A DNA stretch of 64,000 nt, taken from the NCBI GenBank assembly GCA_010093515.1, contig MU001678.1, positions 186,001 through 250,000 of the forward strand, written 5' to 3'. Positions 32,017-42,321 of this stretch are shown here, piece after piece. Source of the DNA: Lineolata rhizophorae. Lineage: Eukaryota; Ascomycota; Dothideomycetes; Lineolatales; Lineolataceae. Each line of letters opens with the position of its first letter. The first letter of the stretch is position 1. The notes below the pieces were generated by a model. It had not been told where the DNA came from and did not search any database. It saw only the letters and a program-made list of their open reading frames with translations. Both the position numbers and the translations under genes were made by a program.

Positions 32017-32998
32017 TTACTCATCGTCGTCCTCCCGTATCGCCCGGTCATACTCGTCTTCCTCCGGAGTCATGACCTTCTCGATAAGCTGCAATGTAGC
32101 GCGCAACGGAAGACCGACGACGTTGTCGAATGTGCCTTCTATTCGTTCTACTAGAATGGAGCCAATTCCTTGGATGCCGTATCCACCAGCCTTGTCAACG
32201 CCTTCCCTCGTCTTGACATATGCCAGAATTAGATCATCGGTAACTAGAAATGTTCCACGTTAGTCGACTAAGACCAGGGCCACGCAGATGTAACGCTACA
32301 GAGGCTTGTTGCTTACCGCTCGGATCAAACCTCACTAGCGTTTCCTCTACATGGGTTTCCATCGCATAACCTGGCTCCCTCGCGCTCTCTAACGGCGTCA
32401 TACACGAAACTGCGGTGTACACTTTGTGCTCGCCGCCATCCCGTAACCTGCGCAACATTTCGATGTGGTCTTTCTCAGATTTAGGCTTTCCGAGAATGTC
32501 TCCATAGTGCCCGACAACGATGGTGTCGGCCGCGATGATGAGCGTCGGTTCGCCTTTGACTGTATTGTTAATTTCGCGCTCGTAGACGTCCATGGCCTTC
32601 TTGGACGCCGTCTGCAAGACGTATTCTAGCGGCGACAGCGTCTTAGATAGGTCCTCGGCGAAGGTCGATGGAATGATTTCCACGTCCGTCAAGCCAATCT
32701 GTAGTTCAAACGGCGCGAGTCAGGTAAAACAGCTTAAGCCAACCTTAGCCAAGTACACCAATGGCGGCAACAAGTAAAGCGCACATACCTGAGCAAGGAG
32801 CTGTTTCCGTCGTGGCGATTGTGAGGCTAGAACGACACGCTTCCCTCGTACAATGTTCAATGCGGGCAGGTTCAGTGGCAATGGAAGCCGTGGGCGGGGT
32901 GAGCGTTGGGCTGGCGAGGCGCCTCCAGGCTTCCCTTCGGACGCCTCGTATGAGGGCGGGGGCTCCAGTGGCGTTGGCCGATGCTTGTTATCCGCCAT
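32017..32998 (-). CDS. Maf-like nucleoside triphosphate pyrophosphatase
   Basis: Maf/HAM1-fold enzyme that hydrolyses dTTP/UTP or modified nucleotides to monophosphates, a house-cleaning role. Three exons: 32998-32789, 32698-32317, 32243-32017, total 819 nt, 272 residues. Family motifs: VLASQSPRRKQLLAQ, EVIPSTFAEDL-type strand, IIAADTIVVGHYGDILGKP, and GGYGIQGIGSILVERIEG with FDNVVGLPL. The first about 50 residues are a Pro-rich fungal extension. Start at 32998 is the first ATG in frame. The C-terminus is acidic (EEDEYDRAIREDDDE). Identification of the family is secure, the exact substrate is not. Confidence 0.93.
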
Positions 32999-33607
32999 TG
33001 TTAGCGTAGGAGAACGTGGGCGTTTGCGTGGATCGAAAGCGGCGCTCTGCAAGTAGCCGCCTTGTTCCTCCTCAAGGCTGCCCCGCCTCAACTAGATGAA
33101 GCGACGTAAAGTTAGTGGCAACACGAGTCATTCTAAGCTAGGCGTACTAGTCAGGTTGACCAAATATTCTGACACCCATATGTCAACATCGCACAAAGCC
33201 ATTCCTCTAAAAGTAATATAGCAGAGACTTTGAGATCTTAATCTGAGACCTATTACATTTCATATACGGTCTATATGCGGAGACAACCCTATGCAATCCG
33301 TATCATTGCCCCTTACTGGCGTAATGTTGTAAACTAAGTTTTGGCAGTCTAGGTCGGAATTTGATCCCCTAGTTAAAGAGGTATTAAGATATGTTTGTAT
33401 TGAAGCAAAGTTTCGAGGGCATTTTCAGAAGTACGAAGTTTTGGGTTCAATCTGAAGTAGGACTAGCTCAATATTGGGGGTCGAGGCCGAGAAGCGCTGA
33501 AGTCAGATTACGTCGGAGTCAGTTTTCACTCAAGAGACAAGAGAAGATGTGCTACAATTGGAATTTGGACATTTATTGATATATGTGCCAGTTTCGCAGC
33601 AGCACTC
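32999..33607. other. Intergenic, nothing recognised
   Basis: AT-rich spacer between the Maf gene promoter and the dcl2 3' end. Confidence 0.55.
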
Positions 33608-36600
33608 TCAGTTCAACTTATCCATCCTGTCTGCGCGTAGCCGTTTAATTGCTTCCGAAGCAACGCATGTCTCGATATCCAGCCGCCGCAATCCAGCAGT
33701 CCAGTCACCATCCGGAATTTCAGACGCAAAACTCTCTCCAACCTTGACGCCAAAAAATCTCCTTGGCCGCTGTTGTTCTGGAGACGCATTTGGGTTGGAA
33801 TCCTCTTCCCTAATGTAGTACTTGACAGTGTCCGTCACTGCCAATTGACCCAACATCTCCTTTGGATGCGTGCAATCGACATTATCCGCCAGTAGCCTCT
33901 TCATGATGTCCATGATGTTTAAGCTCTCGACAAAATCACTACAAGCAGAGAGGTCCCCCAAAGAATCAACGTAGATAGCGCCAAGAACAGACTCCACGAG
34001 GTCAGAGAAGAACTTATCGGCGCCAATCTGGACCATCGAATGCCACGGAAATTCATCGGCGGTCCACAATGCAGAGTTAACTTGCTCACGGAGCGCTTCA
34101 TGACGAGCCACGACTCGTTGTTGGTGGTCGGCAACGTCCACGCTTGAGTGTCTCATGAATTGCCATATCGCTCGTTTGGCCTGCTTTTCATGTGGCAGAA
34201 ACTTTTTACCGTTTCCGCTCTGTTCAGTGACAATTTCATACCGGGTTTCTAGCATGCAATGTTCCATAACAACAAAAGAAAGGAGATACTCGCTTACATT
34301 AGCCGACCGCAGCGTGTGCATCTTATGGTGAGAAAGCGGCGGCTGATGAGCGAAGAGCGACCTTGTGACCAGTAAATCAAGCACGGCATCCCCGAGAAAC
34401 TCTAGACGCTGGTAGGATACCACGGCATCAGATCCATACCCCTTGAAAGACCCGTGTGTGACGGCTTCGACGAGAAGCGCAGGATTTCTAAACTTGTGTC
34501 CTACGAGGGCCTCTAGGTCTGGGAGCTGGACGTCGTCTTTCTGATTCGCGTTGTTGTAAAGCGTAGTATGAGCCTCTTTAAGAGTGCGAGATGGCATTTG
34601 GTCCGGCAAGAAGATATTGATGCATTGCAGGGCTTTGTCCAGACCTCCATCCACAAACGACGCACCAATCAGCGACTCGACGACATCTGCGAGAAGCTTT
34701 CTTGACCGAGGAACTTGTTCAGCCGAACGGCCTGTTTCTCCCAGGACATCATCGACTGTCTTAGGCTTCCACTTGGCTGTTCTGAACGTTTCGGCTATGA
34801 TGAATGCATCTAATCCGGTGCGCAGAGCAGCTCTTGCAAGTGATCCGTTCGAAACGATGCGAGATTTGACCTCCGTGAGATACTTCTCGGGCCATAACGG
34901 GTGCTGGGCCATCAACTGCATAGAAGTGCAGTATTTCAAGACACAGTCCCCAAGGAATTCCAGTCTTTGGTAGTCATCTAGTTCGTAAGCTGATGAAGCT
35001 GTAATAGCTGTGAGCACAAGCCGTTTGCTCATGCCAGAAAGTGGTGCTAATATAGTCGACACAAGTTCATCTGCAATCCACCATGTTTCTAGCCGGCGCA
35101 ATATGGAAGGGACAAAAAGTACAAACAACGAATGCTGTAGACTGATGTTGTCGATTTGACATGCCTCTGCAGGTATTGTCCTTAAGCTAGTATACGCAGA
35201 GTTTCGAATTTCTTCTGTAGCCATTGTCCACGGCCGAAAAAAGTCTCGTTTTTTTGGGAAGTTGCTAATGTGAAGGATCAGTTCTTCGTGAGTCTCGTCG
35301 TCATCTGCTTCGATTATCGTGGTCGAAAAGTTGTGGACTATAAATGGCTTTGTGAGTTGAATAGACTCACGACCAATCTTTAAGAGGTTGGTCTGGCCGG
35401 GCATGAGGCTAGGAAGCATTGCATCCTTTGCTGGTATCCTTCCAATCATTGTCTGATTCCAGTGATGTAATTCATGTAGCGCACGGAATTCTGGAGCAAA
35501 GTATACGAGATATTCTGTCCGTGTCTCATCCACTCGAGTTCCAAACACTGTGCTCAATAAGATCAGTGTTGATTTTCGAATGACGGAGACCTCCTCCTGG
35601 CTGAGGTGGCAGTCGCCTACATATTTCGTTGAGGCCGTAAAAGAAGTTGTCTCGTTCCAGAAAAGCGGGATTTCTTCGATACAATTGACAGCCAAAGGGA
35701 GAAACATCATCACTGCCGTTGAGCCAAACTCGCCCATTGACAGGGATATCATTGTCTTCGACCATATTATCGAGTCGCTACGATGGGCCGATGCAATGGA
35801 ATGCCACGGATCTAGCGTGCTCTGCGTCAACACCAAGGATGGGCCGTCTTGGATCGTGTCTGACCGAAGGGCGTCCTCGATATCTTGGGTCAAAGGGAGT
35901 AAGTTGTCATTTACAAGGCCAGCTTTGTGTAGGGCCACATAGGCTTGAAACGCAGCGTCTTTGGCAGCGTTCCGCTCTGTTTTCCATGCCAACGAACTAC
36001 TCGCAGTTCGCACAGCGGGGTTGACCGAAGATGGAAGAGTAACTGTAGCCGATTTGAGCTTGGAGAGGGGTTCTTTAGTGAATGCAAACTGGGGCCGAAG
36101 GCCGATGTCTGATCCGGAGAGAAGTTTGTTGCAAAAATGGTAGAGATGAGCATTTGCATTGTTTAGAGTGAGCAGGGCTCTAACATGTTTCGTTAGTGAA
36201 TGAAATTATGTAGTCATAAGACGTAATCTGAAAAGCAAATCCTGGAAAACTTACCCGGAGGACTCGACGCGATATTTGATCCGGCCAACATCTTCTTCGA
36301 TCCGTTCCAATGCTTTTGCGGCCTTGGCTTGTCGCAGGTCATCGAGGTACATAGTTTTCATTACTTGCTCGAGTTCATCCCATTTTTCCGGTCCCTTTAT
36401 CGGGTTTGTATCGGGTACCATGATAATGTACTTGGAATCTTGTTTCCTGGCTCGACCTCTTCGTTGAATGAATGACTTGAGATTCTTTGGCTGCTCGAAG
36501 CAAACAACAAGGTGGCAATTAGGTATGTCAATGCCTTCCTCAAGCACGCTCGTTGAAACAATAAGGTTCTTCTTTCCCGCAGTGAATTCGTCGAGGGTCA

Positions 36601-38240
36601 AGTCCAGTCCGCGAGGGTCAATCAGGTCGGCCATTTTGTTGGATGCTGAGAGACCTACATAAGGAGCAGGTCGGAACGATTCGCGAGTCTTAGGATGAGC
36701 GGCTAGTAAATTGGATAGAGCGACGGCAGTAGCCCTCTGTTCAACGAACACGATGCCCGTGAATTGCGCCCGGTACTCAGAACACAGTAGTTCGATCAGC
36801 TGAGCTGCCTTTTCAGAGGTTTCAAAATCTCCAACAGCTAGCTCATCCCTAATACTGTCTTCAATTTCGGACAACACTCCATGTAAATATGTTTTCTCTT
36901 CATTAGAGAATTGGATGAATCGTGGGGCCGCCTCTTGAATGAAGCCTAAGCGCATCGATAGGACATTCTTGATATACCATCGTGAGGCCCATTCGCCCAA
37001 CTCTGCCTCAATGGCCTCAGACCTGGTGATGATAAGTCTCAGCTGATCCCTACAATAGGTTCGCTCGTTTATTAGGACTTTGTGGCAGGAATTCCTTGTC
37101 ACTATGTCGTGAGGGTTGGCCTTGAGTCTGGCTAGCAGGGAGCGCACGTATGGATCGTCCTCAAGTTGCAGAGTCTCGACTTTGTTCTGCAAAATCGTCA
37201 AACATTTTGAGAATGGTGTTGTTAAGCCACCTTTGTAAAAGGCTTTCTCCAAGACTGGTCTATGAACGTATTTCATGAGTTCAGTCCGGTGGAGCTTTGG
37301 CGTCTTTGCAATTGCATTCATATTTCGTTCGAGAGTTCTACAAGGCGGTTAGCACATAGGTTGTAGCAATAAATAAACGAATAAAATTAACTCCTAACAT
37401 CTTGACGTGAGACGTACTCTAAGCCTGAAACTTTTGATTTCATTACGGGACTAGCACTCAGGCCGAGGATTCTCGGCGCGGAGCCTGGGTCCATTCGCAA
37501 TAATGGGTGGTAGAAATGTTTGAGGATTTGGTTTGCAGGGTGGTCCAACGTACAATGGTGGGCTGTTTTCCGTTAGCGCTAGCGAAGAGGGTGCGATATA
37601 AGCAAAGTACCGGACCTTCGTCAAAAACTAGTAGCGAGATGCCCGCCATTTGGACAAACCCGTGACTCAGCGCATCAAACAGGACTTGCGGAGTACAAAC
37701 CACAATCCGAATGTCTAGCAAAACAGCATCCCATATCATTTGATCACTCCAGCTATCAACGCCATCGTTTCCGCTTAGAAAGCGGCATTGGTAAGCGGGC
37801 AGATGACGCCGAAACATGTTGTACTGCTGATTGCAAAGTGCAACTGTGGGCGCCATGAACCAAATAGTCTATCATACCGTTAGCTCAATCTCATCTTTGC
37901 TAGGCTGCTGAGATGCAGACCTTGTCACGTTGACCGGACTCCAATTCCGCCTCGGCACGAGCGAGAGCACTAGAATTGTGTTTAGTGCCTTTGGACCGAG
38001 AGGTATTGAGCTAATCAAACTCACATGTGCGTTTTCCCGCTTCCAGTGTCCATCTATAGACGGCGTAGTAAGCATCAGATAGCGCAAATCCAAAACAAAC
38101 ACACGTACCGCAACGATAATATTCTCGCACATAGCCGCCTCAACCATCTCAGTCTGGTAGTCTCGTAGCTGAATGTCATCCTCTGTTTCGGTTGGTTCCG
38201 CTAATTCCGCTACAGAGGAACATGCTGCCGACCGGGCCAT
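33608..38240 (-). CDS. dcl2: Dicer-like protein 2
   Basis: RNase III enzyme that makes small RNAs; in fungi Dcl2 is the main antiviral and transposon-silencing Dicer. Seven exons: 38240-38109, 38053-38025, 37969-37921, 37868-37616, 37562-37418, 37337-36255, 36179-33608, total 4263 nt, 1420 residues. Helicase Walker A is MDTGSGKT at 45-52, the DEAH box is at 153-156 (VFDEAHHC), LGLSASPV follows, and the C-lobe has GIVFVEQR and FIQRRGRARKQDS. A Dicer dimerisation domain lies around 570-660. Two RNase III domains carry YQRLEFLGDCVL (about 970) and YQRLEFLGDAVLDLL (about 1157). No PAZ or dsRBD is seen, as usual for Dcl2. The intron interrupting the DEAH codon has a GTCCGG donor, unusual but needed to restore the motif. 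The gene looks intact. Confidence 0.95.
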
Positions 38241-39298
38241 GGTCGTTGTTGACTTGCGGCGATTAAGCGCGAATGCAGCGGTCCTTGAACACACTCGACT
38301 CCAAACAGAACCTGTCCCCAAAATGAGGTGGAGCAAGTGCAAAATCGCTCGTATGTAACTCGGCCTGCAGAGCAGGTACGTGTTTCCAAAATCGAAGAAA
38401 CGCAGAAGGGCCTTAATTTTGAAGCGCTGGTAGCACTGGGTGTTTAGAACGTAGCGGAGGCTTCATTCTCCGGTGGAGGGGTCGTCGCACAGATGGGCAG
38501 GCACCCCTCCGGAGCCGGCCATTTTATATATGCCGAGACACATGATCGAATAGAGACTACTCCGTAGGCATTCGCATATTATCAGGTCGATGCTACGACT
38601 TACTATTCCCTTAGGAGCGGCAATGTGAGTAAGACTAGGCGATTATTTTCTCTTTTACTTTTTCCCTCGCGTGTCTCTCCTTGTACATCCACGCGTTACT
38701 CTGGCAACCGATTGTCACTCAAATTGGAGGCCGGTTTCTCGAGTACTGCCTGCCGATGCCGTATTTCACTGTTAGCCGTGTAGGAATCATCACGTCTACG
38801 GCCATGGTTAATAAGGTCATAGGAATTGGCGTGTTCAGAATGGAAGCGATTCCCGAGTGAATGTACTCGCTTCCAGTCAGTTCCACGGCAATAGACCTAA
38901 TAGGAACGAGATCTGATTGGGGGAGGAATGCTATTGTCATGAATAACCAATTCTGGAAGCGAACCAAACAATAGAACCATGGTATTGAGGCCCATGCTAT
39001 TGTTCTCTAAGACATGAGAGAGCACTCAACCCTCAAGCCCGTCGTATAAGTTCTTCGCTTCTTCCATCTTTTCCACACAAAGCACCAAAATTCTTCCACT
39101 GTCAGATCTGGTTCAAGTCAAGGCCAATAAGCCTGAACTGCAAGCATTTCAATCATCTCTCGCAACTTTCCCACCATCACTTCTTGTTGTCCTTCGGCAT
39201 CGGACATCTGGCACCGCCAACCCTCCACCGAACTCATTTTCTCTCCCGCCAACCCCGACAACCGCGCACTTCAGAAGCGCCAGCATCAGATCCCAGAA
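38241..39298. other. Divergent spacer between dcl2 and the F-box-like gene
   Basis: Holds both promoters. A TACTCCGTA motif lies at 38558-38566 and a TATATA stretch near 38525. The 39170-39300 part is C/T-rich, as in fungal core promoters. No gene seen. Confidence 0.55.
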
Positions 39299-40279
39299 AT
39301 GCCTTCCTCTGGTGTCTCGACCGCCTCTCTCTTCCCCCTCCGCCCTTCTGGCGTCCCCTCTCCTCAATCCAACAACCCTTCCGCCATGTCCGCGGACTTC
39401 TTCTATCGTTTGCCGCTAGACATCCAATTCTGCATCGAGGACCACCTCCCAGGCTGGAGCAAGTTGGCCCTTCGTGCCACTTGCCGCGACCTGCGCAGGT
39501 AGCTAGGCCCAGGCCGGAACATCACCCGCGGGGACAAATTCGTCCTCGCGAATACGATCTGGTACGACTGGGCCTGTCGCGAAGAAGAACAGGACGGATT
39601 CGGCAAGCCCTATAAAGCTTGCGGCATGTGCAAGGAGGTGCACGGGAACATGGCGTTCCCTACGAGGCAGGAGGCTCTTCCACCGCGCCAGCGTGGGTGC
39701 CAGGCCCAGGTTGGGCTCTTGAAGGTGTGCTGGCACACCACGCTCGGGTGGAACGACTCCAAGAAAATCTGTCTCGAGAGCAGGAAGCTCGCGGAGAAGG
39801 GGGACTCCAACAACCCTTCCCAGGTCATCCACTTTCCCCTGTGCCACCACCCGGACCACAAGGACGAAAACAACGTGGACGGCAAGCTCTGGGAGAATGC
39901 TCCCAAAGTCTACGTTGACCAGGAAGCCAAGAAATCCCACATCTTCCTGGAGTTCGGCCTGGTCCGCGTGGCCCCGAATGACACCGTCGACCGACAAAAG
40001 TTCCGCGACGCCCAGTCGGCATACAAGGGCCGGAAGATCTGCCCTCACGAGAAGCTCTCCGACCTAAACCTGTTTAGACAATACAGGGAGGTCGCGCCGG
40101 CTGGGCTGCGCGAGTCGGTCTTCGCGCCATGCAGGTTCTGTGACACCAGGTACTGCGTACGGCGGTGCCGGGTCACAGACGACCCGCAAGACAATCATCG
40201 GGTGTCACTGGTGGTAGGCAGGGGGAATGTGGTGGACTGGCGAAACTTGAAGGAGTCGTGGGACAAGATCACCAGGTAA
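39299..40279 (+). pseudogene. F-box-like protein gene interrupted by one in-frame TAG
   Basis: The N-terminal 68 codons encode an F-box-like motif (FYRLPLDIQFCIEDHLPGWSKLALRATCRDLRR). A TAG follows at 39500-39502, and the same frame is then open for another 258 codons to TGA/TAA at 40277-40279, with coherent protein: a Cys-x2-Cys (ACGMC), a His/Cys segment (CHHPDHKD) and CRFCDTRYCVRRC near the end. F-box proteins recruit substrates to SCF ubiquitin ligases. The reading frame on both sides is the same, so this is one gene of about 326 residues with a single nonsense codon. The TAG is followed by CTAG, a context known to favour read-through. Alternatives: a fresh pseudogene, a RIP-type CAG to TAG change, or a sequencing error. 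No plausible intron removes the stop. A second possible start is the ATG at 39386. Confidence 0.65.
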
Positions 40280-40290
40280 AGGCCTGGGTG

Positions 40291-40394
40291 AGGTTGGGAG
40301 GAACGGGGAGGTTGGGGGAATGGGGAAGGTTGGAGGAACGAGAAGGTTGGAGGAACGAGAAGGTTGGAGGAACGAGAAGGTTGGAGGAACGGGG
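40291..40394 (+). repeat. 17-bp minisatellite
   Basis: Six tandem units of AGGTTGGAGGAACGAGA; three are perfect and abut (40327-40377), the outer ones differ at a few bases. It begins 12 bp after the stop codon of the F-box-like gene, so it is part of its 3' UTR. Confidence 0.9.
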
Positions 40395-40748
40395 AGGGAA
40401 CCGGTCGGGAACCGGTACGATTAAAGGGGAATGATGACGAGCACGAAAGTAATCCACATCCAGTGGAAGAAACTATGGAGATTGAATTTTTGAACTTTTT
40501 TTTTTTTGATGCGTTAGAGTTTTGGGTGGTGGGTTGGAGATTGAGAGGGCCACCGGGTTTAAATATGACGAAACGAGATATTATAACAGAGATGAAGCTG
40601 TTGTTATTGCATTTACTGCGCAGTAAGTCTAGTGATCCTATGTCTAACACTTACAAGTGAAGGCGCTCGGTCTTCCTGTGATGTGTCCCGTTACCATGCC
40701 TATTCTAGTACTCCGGTGCTCCCTTCATAGCATTGGGGCGGTGCGGCA
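40395..40748. other. Short intergenic stretch
   Basis: Contains an oligo-T run near 40497-40507; otherwise nothing recognised. Confidence 0.5.
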
Positions 40749-41397
40749 TTACTTTTGGTGATAGTGCGCCATTTCAAGGCCTGCTCTCTTGAAACCGCAC
40801 TTTACATAGAAGCCCTCATTTGCCTCGGAGCAGTCGAGAATGGTCTGTACACTGTTAACACGATGCATCTAAAGGGAATACTAGACTGCCAGACCTTGTA
40901 GCATCCAATCTTATCCGCAACGTAATCCAGCGCCTGTATGATCCGCAACCCCAACTTCTTGCCTTGCTGGTCTTTCGCAACGGCAATATCTTCGATGTGC
41001 CCCACCAATCCGAGGTTATGAATGCTACCATTGAAAAAGAGCCCATTAGTAAAGCTAGTGTTTCACCCCGCCAACCAGAGCCTCTTTGCAGTACTCACAA
41101 CTTCCGCTCCACAATCAGCGCACCCGTGCCCACAATCTTGCCAGACCCATCGAGGATGCACAGCAAGAAGTATTCGTCGGACCGCTTGGCCATAAAACTG
41201 TACCGCTCTGTCCACGCCTCTTCGCTCACATCGCCGACCGTCGTCAGCACCCGCAGGACGTCAAGGAAACCTGCGTGATAGTCGGACTGTTGAATGGGGC
41301 GGCAGGTGTAGCCTTCCGGCAATGCGGCCTTGACTTCTGGTGAAATGAGGTCCGGGGAAAAGAGTGGAGTTTGCGAAGCGTCTCCATTCGCTGCCAT
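40749..41397 (-). CDS. gna1: Glucosamine 6-phosphate N-acetyltransferase
   Basis: GNAT-fold enzyme that makes GlcNAc-6-phosphate from acetyl-CoA, an essential step towards UDP-GlcNAc, chitin and N-glycans. Three exons: 41397-41099, 41024-40895, 40844-40749, total 525 nt, 174 residues, the normal size. Motifs: LPEGYTCRPIQQSDYHAGFLDVL, the acetyl-CoA-binding VGHIEDIAVAKDQQGKKLG, and the C-terminal KTILDCSEANEGFYVKCGFKRAGLEMAHY. Intron 2 uses a GTCTGG donor, non-consensus but required by the family sequence. Start ATG at 41397. It lies next to the alpha-1,3-glucan synthase gene on the same strand. Confidence 0.96.
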
Positions 41398-42321
41398 GGC
41401 TTAGGTATGTCGTCGTAGGACGAGATTGTGGGACGGTCAACTAAGCGCTCTTTGTGACCGGCCTGTCTTGGTCGGCTTCGCGTGGATAAGCGCAAGGGCT
41501 AGAGAAGGTCAATCTGATTCTAGAGGCCGATCGTAAGGAGCGAACAGCATTAGAAAAATATAAGGATGTGGTACGTGCTTGAGTAAGAAACAAGGAGCCA
41601 TCGATCTCAGGGATGGATCACTGTGAGACGGGAGCTCCCGTCTACGGGCGCATAGGCGCCAAGGCCTGTATGTAGTACCTGATCGACAGGCGACAGGCCG
41701 CACTTGGCATAGTCCAGAGCCTGTAAGCCCTCAGCCGCGCCACGCAGCTGAACTCGCTGAAGTGCAAAAATAGAAACATTGGTATGGACCGGCAAGCCAC
41801 AGGTTTTCTCTTCCCCTGAAAGGCACAGACCGAGGTTGCGCATGTTGCGAAATGTACATAGTAGGTACTCCGTACCTAAGCACCGGACGTCGCACGCACA
41901 TAGGGTTCGCAGTGTCATTAAGCTATCTATGCATTGAAATGCTACAAAGTCTATATGGACAGGATATCTCATGTAAGGGAGTGTATACAACAAGGGAACA
42001 ACTAGAGCCAGGATATACTGTATGTACTGCAAAAAGAATGCGTCTGTCTTCTCTGACAGAATGGTCCACATTAGAAAACCCTCACCATCTATACAAGCCG
42101 TCGTACATACGCAAATGGACTCAGGCGCTCGGCAAATAGAACGCGCAGGATATGAGCATAGACAGAAAAAAAAAGAACACTACTAGAAAGGGAAAAAGAA
42201 AGAAAAACAAAGGAAAAGAATAGGCAAAATAAAACAGAGGTGTGAGAGAAAAAGAGTTGATGGTGGCGAGAGAATAAGCAGTGTGAAAGAGTAGGAGCAT
42301 AAGGAGAGATTGTCTCGACGT
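41398..42321. other. Intergenic between gna1 and the glucan synthase
   Basis: Promoter side of gna1 and 3' flank of the glucan synthase. A TACTCCGTA motif lies at 41866-41874 and an A-rich 3' UTR-like stretch at 42160-42240. Open frames here are not supported. Confidence 0.55.

Noticed and set aside
41607-42071. Minus-strand frame of 154 codons upstream of gna1
   Set aside because: No domain, no splice support, and it contains the intergenic TACTCCGTA region.
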